A model generated the notes under the pieces. The model did no database searches, had not been told where the DNA came from, and saw nothing but the letters and a program-made list of their open reading frames with translations. Both the position numbers and the translations under genes were made by a program. This document shows positions 1-6,896 of a DNA stretch of 22,929 nucleotides, in pieces. The stretch comes from an uncultured Selenomonadales bacterium (lineage in GTDB: Bacteria > Bacillota > Negativicutes > Selenomonadales > Selenomonadaceae): positions 1 through 22,929 of the forward strand of contig CAMVAG010000009.1 of NCBI GenBank assembly GCA_947165405.1, written 5' to 3'. Position 1 is the stretch's first letter. Each line of letters begins with the position of its first letter.

Positions 1-38
1 AAAAAAGACGCGACCCGTTTGAGAGCCGCGCCTTTTTT
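1..38 (-). terminator. Intrinsic terminator after flgE
   Basis: An 8-bp inverted repeat (7-14 with 25-32) and a 10-base loop are flanked by six A and six T. Read on the minus strand, two of the eight pairs are G-U wobbles and the stem is complete. Read on the plus strand, the same positions become A-C mismatches. The structure therefore works only for minus-strand transcripts, and it lies 16 bases past the flgE stop. Confidence 0.8.
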
Positions 39-54
39 ATTTCAAGCCGTAAAA

Positions 55-1746
55 TTATCTCTTCATGTTGACAATCGTCTCAAGTATTTCGTCGGAGACG
101 GTGGTAATCTTCGAATTGGCCTGCAAGCCGCGCTGCGTGATAATCATATCGGAGAATTCGGTTGCGAGGTCGACGTTAGACATTTCAAGAGCGGAGGAAA
201 TGACATCCAAGCCGAAGTCCGCGATAGTCTTGACATTTGCCGCGCCGGAGTTGTTTGACTCTTGATAAATCGTCGTGCCTACTTTGGTCAAGCCTGCGGA
301 GTTTGTGAATTGCGCGACTGCCAGTTGAGCTTCGGTGCGAATCAATCCGTTCGTGTAAGTACCGCTGATAATGCCGCTGCCGTCAATCGCTATGCTCTGG
401 AGGACGCCCGAAGTATTGCCGTTGGTTGTCGGGAAGGAAGTGGTGTTGTTTGCATATTGCGTCAAGCCCGTGAGGTCTATGACTGCCGTGTTGCTTGAAG
501 AGCCGTTGCCGTCGCCGTATGAGAAAACTATCGAGGGATCTTCCTCTTGTCCGTGTGCAACGTATTTTCCTGTGGTGTCGAAGTAGACGTAAGCAACTTT
601 ACCGTCATTCATTATGCCCGTCGAGGAAGAGCCGTCGGCTTCGGGATTACCGGTCGCTTCACTGCGAACGTAAGTATTTGTAAACGACGAATCGGCGGGG
701 CCTTTTTGACCGGCTTCGGGGACGATATACATTCTCCAGCGGTTGTCAAAGACTGTGTTGGTTGCAGAAAGAACTTCCGTCTGATTGGCACCGTTGGCGT
801 CGGTATAATGAGCAGTGGCAGTTGTGGCGGTGGTGTCTACACCTGTTATGGGGTAAGTGACGCCGCCGACGATAACACCCGTTGCAGTCGACAAAGCCTC
901 GACGCTCGTGTCAGTAGGAGGAGCTGTGGTGGAATCTTTATCAATCAACACGGTGACTTCATGCTTGCCGCCCTGCGAATCGTATTCCGTTACGATTGTT
1001 GTAATCGGTATGCTCCTGCCCACTTCGTAATAACCGCTCGTAACCGTCCTTGTGGTGCCGTCGCTTAAAGTAATGACCGCCGCGAGGACGTTTTCCGTGT
1101 CGACATTGACACTGGTTGTGTCATTAGTTGTTGAGTCTGTGGTCGTGACAAGAGAGGGGACGCCGCCAAGCGCGGTGGTATAACTGATTTTGGTTATGCT
1201 GAGGGATTGCGCGTCGAGGTTGCCGTTATAATCGATTTCGGTCGTGGCAGTGGCTTCCATTGTCTTGCCGACGGGAACGACAATATCGGTGGCGAGGGCG
1301 TTTGTATTCAAATTTCCTTCGGCAGAGGCATTCCAACCTTGCACACGAAGACCGCTGCCGGGCAGGACGTAATAACCTTGCTCGTCGAAGGAAAAAGCAC
1401 CGTTGCGCGTGTAATAAGATTGGTCGCCGTTTTTAAGAACAAAGAGCCCGTTGCCCGAAAGAGCCAAGTCTGTATTTTTGCCGGTTTGTTGCGGCGAGGC
1501 ATCGTTAAAGAGAAGGTCGATACTTTCAACCGCAGCACCGAGACCGACTTGTTTTGCGTTGATACCGCCGCGAGTGTCCGTCGGGGCAGCGGCGTTGCTT
1601 TGAATTTGCGAAAGCATATCTGAAAAAGTTGTACGGCTGGATTTAAAGCCGATTGTGTTGATATTTGCAATGTTGTTACCGATAACGTCCATGCGTGTCT
1701 GGTGAACTTTTAAACCGGCAACTCCCGAAAACAGGGCGCGCATCAT
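55..1746 (-). CDS. flgE: Flagellar hook protein FlgE
   Basis: This is the structural subunit of the flagellar hook, exported by the flagellar type III apparatus and polymerised outside the cell. The N-terminus (LFSGVAGLKVHQTRMDVIGN, then NIANINTIGFK) is the basal-body rod domain. The segment around residues 75-140 (LSGNGLFVL, YYTRNGAFSFDEQGYY) is the FlgE/F/G core. The C-terminus (ALEMSNVDLATEFSDMI, TQRGLQANSK) is the matching C-terminal helix of hook and rod proteins. At 563 residues it is longer than the roughly 400 of enteric FlgE; the extra length is a Thr/Ser-rich middle (about 190-450), the variable outer hook domains. An upstream in-frame GTG at 1755 sits 2 bases from GGAG and is too close, so the ATG at 1746 (11 bases from GGAG) or 1743 is preferred. 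The gene has a dedicated terminator. Confidence 0.95.
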   Translation of the reverse strand: MMRALFSGVAGLKVHQTRMDVIGNNIANINTIGFKSSRTTFSDMLSQIQSNAAAPTDTRGGINAKQVGLGAAVESIDLLFNDASPQQTGKNTDLALSGNGLFVLKNGDQSYYTRNGAFSFDEQGYYVLPGSGLRVQGWNASAEGNLNTNALATDIVVPVGKTMEATATTEIDYNGNLDAQSLSITKISYTTALGGVPSLVTTTDSTTNDTTSVNVDTENVLAAVITLSDGTTRTVTSGYYEVGRSIPITTIVTEYDSQGGKHEVTVLIDKDSTTAPPTDTSVEALSTATGVIVGGVTYPITGVDTTATTATAHYTDANGANQTEVLSATNTVFDNRWRMYIVPEAGQKGPADSSFTNTYVRSEATGNPEADGSSSTGIMNDGKVAYVYFDTTGKYVAHGQEEDPSIVFSYGDGNGSSSNTAVIDLTGLTQYANNTTSFPTTNGNTSGVLQSIAIDGSGIISGTYTNGLIRTEAQLAVAQFTNSAGLTKVGTTIYQESNNSGAANVKTIADFGLDVISSALEMSNVDLATEFSDMIITQRGLQANSKITTVSDEILETIVNMKR

Positions 1747-1794
1747 AATAATCACTTCTCCTTTTCTAATTCGGCAAGTCCTTCAACTGCCGGA

Positions 1795-1847
1795 GGTCAG
1801 ATATATTTGACGGTCCTTGTCTTCAAAAATTTCCTGAACGTCTGACC
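1795..1847. repeat. Separated 7-bp inverted repeat upstream of flgE
   Basis: GGTCAGA at 1795-1801 is the exact reverse complement of TCTGACC at 1841-1847, 39 bases apart. It lies 50-100 bases upstream of the flgE start, in the 210-base gap after the FlhB-like gene. It could be the base of a leader structure or a pair of half-sites. No promoter match convinced me here, and nothing else in 1747-1956 stands out. Confidence 0.35.
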
Positions 1848-1956
1848 CGTTATTTTCAAATTTTTTCAGTCAAGCACTTGCTTAACTTCGCTAACTATAT
1901 CGGCAGTTGCGGGCGTCGACTTAAATAATTTTTTGAAGTGAAGTTTAAACGTTCGA

Positions 1957-2301
1957 TTAAAAAAGACTGTTGCGGCGTCTTTGCGCGGCGAGTCGTCGGG
2001 CTTCGGCGGCCTGCCCGTGAGATTTATCCATCTTGTAAACGTAAGCCATGACTTCCGCGATTGCCTTGTAGAGTTCGGGCGGAATTTCGCGGTCAATCTC
2101 AAGAGCCATGAGCATGTTGACGAGCGTCTTGTCTTGATAGACGGGCACGGCATTTTTCTGCGCGGTCTCCAAAATATGTTCGGCGACGTGTCCGCGTCCT
2201 TTGGCGATGACTTTCGGGGCGAGGTCACGTTCCGCCTCGTATTTGAGCGCGACGGCTTTTCTTTGCGGAGCGACATTTGTCGGTTGAGTTCTTTCGTCCA
2301 T
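1957..2301 (-). CDS. FlhB C-terminal-domain-like protein (EscU/YscU/HrcU family)
   Basis: This 114-residue protein resembles only the cytoplasmic C-terminal domain of FlhB, the substrate-specificity switch of flagellar type III export. It carries the family pattern AVALKYEAERDLAPKVIAKG, then AVPVYQDKTLVNML and the ending IPPELYKAIAEVMAYVYKMD. It has no transmembrane segments. The position of the self-cleaving NPTH motif is occupied by TNVAPQRKAVAL, so autocleavage is not expected. Stand-alone proteins of this type (for example Bacillus YlqH) are known; FlhB-CC stand-ins can partly replace the FlhB C-domain in some systems, though the role here is inference. The ATG at 2301 follows GAGGG at 6 bases. 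It precedes flgE on the same strand with a 210-base gap. The last 15 residues are basic. Confidence 0.85.
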   Translation of the reverse strand: MDERTQPTNVAPQRKAVALKYEAERDLAPKVIAKGRGHVAEHILETAQKNAVPVYQDKTLVNMLMALEIDREIPPELYKAIAEVMAYVYKMDKSHGQAAEARRLAAQRRRNSLF

Positions 2302-2386
2302 GTCAATCCCTCATCCTTGTTTGAAGTTTGTTGGCGGCTGTCGGTAAAATATTTTTTTATGTTGAATCTGCTTTTTCTTTGTAAGA

Positions 2387-2436
2387 TTTCTTCTACTTTT
2401 TCTTTGTTGCGTCAAAGAAAAAGTAGCAAAAAGAAA
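2387..2436 (+). repeat. Palindromic repeat A, copy 1
   Basis: CTACTTTTTCTTTG (2393-2406) and its perfect reverse complement (2413-2426) enclose the loop TTGCGT. The flanks TTTCTT and CAAAAAGAAA extend the unit to 50 bases. The same unit occurs inverted at 22816-22865 with 44 of 50 bases identical; all six differences are in the loop. An AT-rich 14-bp stem with conserved arms and a variable loop points to selection for, or duplication of, a foldable element. Confidence 0.85.
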
Positions 2437-2446
2437 GACGCTTAAA

Positions 2447-2480
2447 CCGGCTGTAAAAACATCCATGTTTTTAACGCCGG
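2447..2480. repeat. Interrupted hairpin next to repeat B, copy 1
   Basis: CCGGC (2447-2451) pairs with GCCGG (2476-2480), and TAAAAACAT (2454-2462) pairs with ATGTTTTTA (2465-2473). A 2x2 internal loop separates the two stems and the loop is CC. The structure abuts repeat B at 2481. Confidence 0.7.
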
Positions 2481-2502
2481 CGGCCGTCATCCGTGACGGC
2501 CG
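2481..2502 (+). repeat. Palindromic repeat B, copy 1
   Basis: CGGCCGTCA (2481-2489) pairs with TGACGGCCG (2494-2502) around the tetraloop TCCG. The 18-base core GCCGTCATCCGTGACGGC recurs, as its reverse complement, at 22696-22713. It is followed by GGTTTTC, so weak terminator activity on the plus strand is possible, but no gene on that strand ends here. Confidence 0.8.
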
Positions 2503-2642
2503 GGTTTTCATTCACCGCTGTCGATGAATTTGCAAACATTTTTTAAATTATATTTGTCGCCCGCCAAACCGTCAAGCAACATTGATTTTCTTGCGGCTTT
2601 GTGGCAAAATTATTTCACTTTAATTTTTGTGAGGCGATTGCA

Positions 2643-3209
2643 ATGTTGATTGATAACGCAGATAAAAATTTGGTCGAGAAAAAAATTTCAAGCGAGCCTG
2701 TCTTCGACGGAGTGCTTTTGCATGTTCGCAAGGACGAGGTGGAATTGCCCAACGGTCACAAAGCCGTGCGTGAGTGGATTGAACATCCGGGCGCGTCGGC
2801 GATTATCCCGCTCTTGCCCGATAACCAAATTATTCTCGTGAGGCAATTCCGCTATCCCGTCGGTCAAGTCACTTTGGAAGTCCCCGCCGGCAAACTCGAC
2901 AAAATCGGCGAAGACCCGATCGAATGTGCCAAGCGCGAACTTTCGGAAGAGACGGGCTACACTGCAGAAAAAATTTGGAAGCTCACGACGATAGCCACGA
3001 CGGTCGGTTTCACGAACGAGTACATTCATCTTTACGCCGCAAGCGATTTGAAGGCGGGCAAAATTCATCCCGATTCCGACGAATTTATTAACGTCGTGAA
3101 AATTCCGCTGACTGCCGCCTTGCAGATGGTTGAAAGCGGAAAAATTTTCGACGCCAAGTCCGCAGTGTCGATTCTCCTCCTCGCCAAGCAAGTCTTCCAC
3201 AAGAAATAA
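2643..3209 (+). CDS. NUDIX hydrolase, ADP-ribose pyrophosphatase type
   Basis: A 188-residue NUDIX protein of the NudF/ADP-ribose diphosphatase group, which splits ADP-ribose or related nucleoside diphosphate sugars into AMP and a sugar phosphate. Before the box it has ASAIIPLLPDNQIILVRQFR and YPVGQVTLEVPAGKLD, typical of this group. The Nudix box ends in the canonical RELSEETGY, but the first half (GKLDKIGE) has one residue more than the usual Gly-x5-Glu. Later TVGFTNEYIHLYAA and DSDEFINVVKIPL match the family. The ATG at 2643 is chosen because GAGG lies 8 bases upstream; the GTG at 2601 has no ribosome site. It converges on the cvfB operon at a shared terminator and stands alone on its strand. 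Substrate assignment is by resemblance only. Confidence 0.88.
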   Translation: MLIDNADKNLVEKKISSEPVFDGVLLHVRKDEVELPNGHKAVREWIEHPGASAIIPLLPDNQIILVRQFRYPVGQVTLEVPAGKLDKIGEDPIECAKRELSEETGYTAEKIWKLTTIATTVGFTNEYIHLYAASDLKAGKIHPDSDEFINVVKIPLTAALQMVESGKIFDAKSAVSILLLAKQVFHKK

Positions 3210-3227
3210 GTTTCGCAAAAAAATTTA

Positions 3228-3257
3228 GCGTCAGGATTTTCTCCCGACGCTTTTTTT
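3228..3257. terminator. Bidirectional terminator between the NUDIX gene and cvfB
   Basis: GCGTC (3228-3232) and GGA pair with TCC and GACGC (3246-3250) around a TTTTC loop, and seven T follow on the plus strand. On the minus strand the single interruption becomes a G-U pair and a TAAATTTTTTT tail follows. It sits 18 bases after the NUDIX stop, and its T-run reaches the cvfB stop, so it can end both convergent transcripts. Confidence 0.85.
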
Positions 3258-4116
3258 ATTGTTGAGTGATTTTAAATCCGTTGTCGATTTTTTCAATTCG
3301 TCGTTCGCGATAAAGATGACCGACCGCCCGCTTGAACGCCGCCTTGCTTATTTTGAAGACGACAGAAATTTTTTCGGGCGCGGTGTCGTCGTGGAAGTTC
3401 ATTGAGCCGCCGTTCTTTTGCATGAAGTCAAAAATTTTTTCGGCGTCGCGTTCGATTGCAGTCTCTTTAATCGCACGCAGTGAGGCATTAAGCCGACCGT
3501 CCTCGCGAATAAAAGTTACTCTTGCCTCGACGACTTCGCCAATCCGCAATTCACGAGGCATTTCCTTGCGCGCAATGAAGACGATATATTTTTCCTCGCT
3601 GAAGACGAACGCGCCCGCGTCGATTATGTTGAAGACCGCGCCTTTGATTTTGTCGCCGCGTTTGACATTTTCGGCTGGTTTGGAGGCTCGGCGTATCTCG
3701 TCTGAAACTTTCATTGAGGCGGCAAGTCTGCCCGATTTGTCGCTGTAGAGTTTCGCCCAAACAATCTCGCCGACTTGAGGTCGCCCGCGCATTTCGGCGA
3801 ACGGCATAAAAATTCCTCGTTCGGCTCCCACATCGACGAATGCTCCTTCTTTGGTCACGTTGATAATTTTCAAGCGGGCGATTTGACCTTCGCGCATCTT
3901 GGGAACTCTCATGCTTGCCGTCAATCTTTTTTTCGGGTCGAGGTAGAGAAAAACTTTCACGACCTCGCCGATTGAAACTTCAGCCGTCTGTTGCGCCTTG
4001 TGCAAAAGAATATCGTCGGAAGTGTTGCCGGTGCCCGCGTCGAGGAAAGCTCCCAAGTCATTCATGCGGACGACCTTCAACGCGGCAACCGTCATTGGTT
4101 TTAAATTATTCTTCAT
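3256..4116 (-). CDS. cvfB: S1 RNA-binding protein, CvfB/YitL family
   Basis: A 286-residue protein with tandem S1-type OB folds and a C-terminal winged helix. The repeated signature is visible three times: DLGAFLDAG near residue 20, KEGAFVDVGAERGIFMPFAE near 90, and IDAGAFVFSEEKYIVFI near 165. Each is followed by a GEVV-type strand and an R(L/M)xASx stretch. The C-terminus (KISVVFKISKAAFKRAVGHL, YRERRIEKIDNGFKI) matches the winged helix of CvfB. In staphylococci CvfB binds RNA and influences virulence-factor expression; in this organism the targets are unknown. The ATG lies inside the last codons of rsfS (11-base overlap) with no Shine-Dalgarno of its own, so translation is probably coupled. 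It is the last gene of the long operon. Confidence 0.9.
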   Translation of the reverse strand: MKNNLKPMTVAALKVVRMNDLGAFLDAGTGNTSDDILLHKAQQTAEVSIGEVVKVFLYLDPKKRLTASMRVPKMREGQIARLKIINVTKEGAFVDVGAERGIFMPFAEMRGRPQVGEIVWAKLYSDKSGRLAASMKVSDEIRRASKPAENVKRGDKIKGAVFNIIDAGAFVFSEEKYIVFIARKEMPRELRIGEVVEARVTFIREDGRLNASLRAIKETAIERDAEKIFDFMQKNGGSMNFHDDTAPEKISVVFKISKAAFKRAVGHLYRERRIEKIDNGFKITQQ

Positions 4117-4450
4117 AGAGTTTTATCTTAGCCTCGCTCCAAAGCTGCTCAAGCGCGTAGTATTGACGACTTTCCTCTTTGAAAATGTGCGCCACAACGT
4201 CGCCGTAATCCAAAAGAATCCATTCGCCTTCCTGATAGCCTTCGCGGTGGGTGAAGTGAATTTCTTCCTTGTCAAGTTCCTCCTCGATGTTGTCGGCAAT
4301 CGCCCGCACTTGAGTTGCCGTCTGCGCAGAGCACACGACAAAATAATCCGTCGAGAACATGACGTTGCGCATGTCCATTGTTATGACTTCGCTTGCCTTC
4401 TTGTCGCTTGCCGCCTTACAAATTTTCTTTGCCAAATCAGATGTCTTCAA
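4106..4450 (-). CDS. rsfS: Ribosome silencing factor RsfS
   Basis: This 114-residue protein binds ribosomal protein L14 and blocks subunit joining when nutrients are scarce. Family motifs are clear: DMRNVMFSTDYFVVCSAQTA near residue 26-45, then THREGYQEGEWILLDYGDVV and AHIFKEESRQYYALEQLW. Start choice matters: an ATG at 4457 sits only 1 base from GGAGG and opens a six-codon frame that stops, whereas TTG at 4450 is 8 bases from GGAGG and gives the full family length. TTG is therefore taken as the start. It follows the LCP gene by 25 bases and overlaps cvfB. The neighbourhood nadD-yqeK-LCP-rsfS is a recurrent Firmicute arrangement. Confidence 0.95.
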   Translation of the reverse strand: MKTSDLAKKICKAASDKKASEVITMDMRNVMFSTDYFVVCSAQTATQVRAIADNIEEELDKEEIHFTHREGYQEGEWILLDYGDVVAHIFKEESRQYYALEQLWSEAKIKLYEE

Positions 4451-4475
4451 GTTTCATTCCTCCAAAAAAATTTTT

Positions 4476-5510
4476 TTAATCTCCAATCGCTTCGCTGTCA
4501 GCGTCGCCCGGTATCGATTGAGTAATTAAATCATGCGAGGGGAAAAGTTCACTCATTCGCGCCTCGACTTCAGCGGCATTCGGAATCCACGCGCCGTCAA
4601 CATTTTCCGAGCCGGGCAACATCAATGTCAGCGGCGGATTCGAACTCATTTTCCGCAAGACGTTTGCCAAATGTGCCGAGTCGAAAATTTCCGCGCTGGT
4701 CTCCATTCTGTTTCTGAATATATCGGCGATGGCGGGCAGCTTCGGTATCGTGTCGAGCTGAAGAACTTTTGCGTAGAGTGCTTTGATAAATTTTTGTTGC
4801 CTTTGAACACGACCGACGTCACCGAGTTTTTCTCCGCGAAAGCGCAAATATTTTTGAACTTCCTCGCCGGACAAATGCTGATAGCCTTGCGGGATATGAA
4901 TCGATAAACCCGCTTGGTCGTCCTCGTAGTCCATGTTTTCTTCGACGTAAATATCAAGCCCACCCAAAACGTCAATCAAATCCGCGAAAGTCTTCATGTC
5001 GATTATTATGTATTGGTGAATCGAAATGCCCAAAATCTTTGAGACTTCGCGGACGAGACCGGGCGCGCCGCTCCAGCCGTAAAGCGAGGCGATTTTGCCC
5101 GAATAGCTGCGCGAGGTTATCCAAGTGTCACGAGGTATGCCGATAATTCTGCTGTCACCGGTGTCGTTTGCAAAACTCAAAACCAAAATCGTATCCGCCT
5201 CTTGCAAGTGGCTGTCGTCGACGCCGAGAATCAAAATATTTGTATAGCCGTCAAACTTCGGGTCGGAAGAGCCCATGCGAGCATTTTTGCGGTCGGTGTA
5301 ACCTTGATACATATCGGCGAACTCATTATAAACGCGAACGCCCGCATTATACACGCTGTAGCCGACAAATAAAATCGCGGAACCGATCAAGCACAAAATT
5401 ACCAATGTGAAAATCAGGCGGAAGGCTTTTATCCTGCGCCTGCGTCTCATGTTTTTGCGTTTCTTTTCTATGTTATCTTTGGTTTCGTTAGCCATTGGGG
5501 TTCCGCTCAT
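4476..5510 (-). CDS. LytR-CpsA-Psr (LCP) family envelope glycopolymer ligase
   Basis: A 344-residue membrane-anchored protein that in this family transfers lipid-linked glycopolymers onto peptidoglycan on the outer face of the membrane. A short basic cytoplasmic tail (MRRRRR at 21-26) precedes one membrane helix at about 30-53. The LCP domain follows: NILILGVDDSH with ADTILVLSF, IIGIPRDTWI (Arg127, Asp128), then GGLDIYVEENM and LRFRGEKLGDVGRVQRQQKF, whose Asp and Arg residues bind the pyrophosphate. It starts 3 bases after the yqeK stop, so coupling is likely; ATG 5495 is an alternative start. In a diderm Firmicute the acceptor or donor could differ from teichoic acid, so the substrate is not assigned. 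Confidence 0.9.
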   Translation of the reverse strand: MSGTPMANETKDNIEKKRKNMRRRRRIKAFRLIFTLVILCLIGSAILFVGYSVYNAGVRVYNEFADMYQGYTDRKNARMGSSDPKFDGYTNILILGVDDSHLQEADTILVLSFANDTGDSRIIGIPRDTWITSRSYSGKIASLYGWSGAPGLVREVSKILGISIHQYIIIDMKTFADLIDVLGGLDIYVEENMDYEDDQAGLSIHIPQGYQHLSGEEVQKYLRFRGEKLGDVGRVQRQQKFIKALYAKVLQLDTIPKLPAIADIFRNRMETSAEIFDSAHLANVLRKMSSNPPLTLMLPGSENVDGAWIPNAAEVEARMSELFPSHDLITQSIPGDADSEAIGD

Positions 5511-5513
5511 TTC

Positions 5514-6080
5514 TTATCGTTTTAACAAGAGGAAATTTCGGGCGGCGACGGTTTCGGGGTGAACGAGAGAATTTTTCTGCACGACGAAGATAATTGATTC
5601 GGAAAAAGCCGTCAACATAATTTCATCAAGCTCGGCGTTTTCTGCGAGGGTGCGAAGTTCCTCGACACCGGGATAATTTCTGTTCGGCTCAATCATATCC
5701 GCGAAGTAAATAATTTTGTCAAGCTTCGTCATATCTCTTGCGCCGACCGTGTGCCGCCAAATCGCTTGAGAAATTTCCGCGTCGTCCACGCCGTAAACTT
5801 CCTTAATCATTTTCGCGCTGATGTAGGCATGGAGAAGCAGAGGCATTGCGCGTTCGACCTCACCGATTTTTATTCCGCGAAGTTCGGCTTGAGCCGGCAG
5901 CTCGTCATTTTCAAATTCCCTCGCGCAGTCGTGAAGAAGCCCCGCGATGTAAGCTTTGGTCTCGTCGACGCCGAATCGCTTTGCCAATTTAACGGCGGTA
6001 TTCGCCACGCCGATTGAATGCGCGAATCTTTCTTTCTTGAGCCGCAGTTGAAGTTCGCGGCGCATTTCGTCAATCGTCAT
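5514..6080 (-). CDS. yqeK: HD-domain bis(5'-nucleosyl)-tetraphosphatase YqeK
   Basis: A 188-residue HD hydrolase. The family cleaves diadenosine tetraphosphate symmetrically to two ADP, removing a stress-linked dinucleotide. Metal ligands are visible: His21 in RFAHSIGVANTA, His50-Asp51 in IAGLLHDCARE, His in LLLHAYISAKM, His in AIWRHTVGA, and Asp in KIIYFADMIEPNR. Length and order match the YqeK type rather than ApaH, which is a different fold. ATG 6080 follows GGAG by 7 bases. It lies downstream of nadD, its usual partner, but here the two are separated by 216 bases of heptamer repeats instead of being tightly packed. Confidence 0.93.
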   Translation of the reverse strand: MTIDEMRRELQLRLKKERFAHSIGVANTAVKLAKRFGVDETKAYIAGLLHDCAREFENDELPAQAELRGIKIGEVERAMPLLLHAYISAKMIKEVYGVDDAEISQAIWRHTVGARDMTKLDKIIYFADMIEPNRNYPGVEELRTLAENAELDEIMLTAFSESIIFVVQKNSLVHPETVAARNFLLLKR

Positions 6081-6170
6081 AAATTTTCTCCTTCAGCATG
6101 TCCTTGTTCAATGCCTTTTTCAATCCAAGCTTGCCGCGCCAATATTCCCGCCGTCGAAAATCCCGAATCG

Positions 6171-6268
6171 ATTCCCAATTCCCAATTCTTTCTATCAATG
6201 CGTAATTCGTAATGCGTAATGCGCAATTAAAATCGTAATCATTACGCATTGCGCATTTCGCATTCCTA
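6171..6268. repeat. Heptanucleotide tandem array with palindromic half (nadD-yqeK gap)
   Basis: Seven-base units run through this gap in register: ATTCCCA twice, then from 6197 units of the type AATGCGT (with AATTCGT and AATGCGC variants), and from 6241 the complementary type ATTACGC, ATTGCGC and ATTTCGC, ending with ATTCCTA. Because the second set is the reverse complement of the first, 6211-6258 can fold into a long imperfect hairpin. No convincing coding sequence was found in 6081-6296. Confidence 0.75.
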
Positions 6269-6296
6269 ATTGAAAAAATTCCGTCACGATATTTTT

Positions 6297-6896
6297 TCAA
6301 AGATAAAGTCCTTCTTTCAAGATGTATTCCTCGACGGCTTCGGGCACAAGATATTTTATCGAACGCCCGCACCGAATTTTTTCGCGAAGGTCGGTTGAGG
6401 AAATTTCAAGTCCGGGCGTCGTCACTCGGTGAATGTGTTCTTTTGCCGCCGCGCCGAAAAAATTTTCTACCGCCGAAAAATTTACGTCGACACCCTGCCG
6501 CGTCGTCGCTATGAAGTGACATTTCTCAACCAATTCTTTTGCCGCGTGCCATTTAAATAAATCCGCCAATGAGTCTGCGCCGATTATGAAAAATAATTCC
6601 GTTGCGTCTCCGAAAGTTTTATAAAGTTCGTTCATCGTGTCGAGCGTGTATGAAAGCCCGGTGCGTTTGAGTTCCATGTCAGAGACTTTGAAAAATTTAT
6701 TTGAGCGCGTCGCGAGGATTGTCATTGCCAAGCGGTGCTTTTCGTCCGTGACGGGTCTGCCGAGTTTGTGAGGCGGGCGGGCAGCGGGGATAAATAAAAT
6801 TTCGTCGAGGGAAAAACTTTCGCGAACAGCCTCCGCCGTCGCCAAATGACCGAGATGAATCGGATCGAAGGTGCCGCCCATAATTCCGATTTTCAT
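6297..6896 (-). CDS. nadD: Nicotinate-nucleotide adenylyltransferase NadD
   Basis: A 199-residue enzyme that joins nicotinate mononucleotide and ATP to form deamido-NAD in NAD synthesis. The nucleotidyltransferase motif GGTFDPIHLGH occupies residues 7-17, FIPAARPPHK follows near 40, GADSLADLFKWH is the central motif, and ISSTDLREKIRCGRSIKYLV near 165 is the ISSTxxR motif with the C-terminal VPEAVEEYI. The open frame extends upstream, but ATG 6896 has GGAGG at 8 bases and gives the family start MKIGIMGG. The start overlaps by 4 bases the stop of an upstream small open frame (ATGA), hinting at coupled translation. It shares the operon with proA, proB and yqeK. Confidence 0.95.
   Translation of the reverse strand: MKIGIMGGTFDPIHLGHLATAEAVRESFSLDEILFIPAARPPHKLGRPVTDEKHRLAMTILATRSNKFFKVSDMELKRTGLSYTLDTMNELYKTFGDATELFFIIGADSLADLFKWHAAKELVEKCHFIATTRQGVDVNFSAVENFFGAAAKEHIHRVTTPGLEISSTDLREKIRCGRSIKYLVPEAVEEYILKEGLYL

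Larger units (their letters stand above)
2302..2642. other. Gene-free gap between divergent genes, holding three hairpins
   Basis: This 341-base stretch separates the minus-strand FlhB-like gene from the plus-strand NUDIX gene. It holds a 14-bp palindrome, an interrupted hairpin and a 9-bp hairpin in the stretch 2387-2502 (listed separately). The remainder, especially 2511-2630, is AT-rich and must contain the NUDIX promoter, but I found no -35/-10 pair with good spacing. Open frames crossing the palindromes encode Lys/Arg-rich peptides and look spurious. Confidence 0.7.

Noticed and set aside
1747..1865. Sigma-28-type flagellar promoter upstream of flgE (GCCGAATT box)
   Set aside because: The -10-like box is present, but there is no TAAA-type -35 at the required distance; a sigma-54 reading also has wrong spacing.
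1866..2306. 146-codon minus-strand frame overlapping the FlhB-like gene
   Set aside because: Most of it is the shifted shadow of the FlhB-like gene, rich in Arg, Ser and Pro. Only its last 30 residues lie outside, with no ribosome site.
6171..6268. CRISPR-like array
   Set aside because: The units are only 7 bases long and contiguous, with no unique spacers and no cas genes nearby.
6070..6372. 100-codon minus-strand frame between nadD and yqeK
   Set aside because: It overlaps the nadD 3' end and then reads through the heptamer array (repeated RNA/RIT-type peptides). Nothing resembles a conserved protein.
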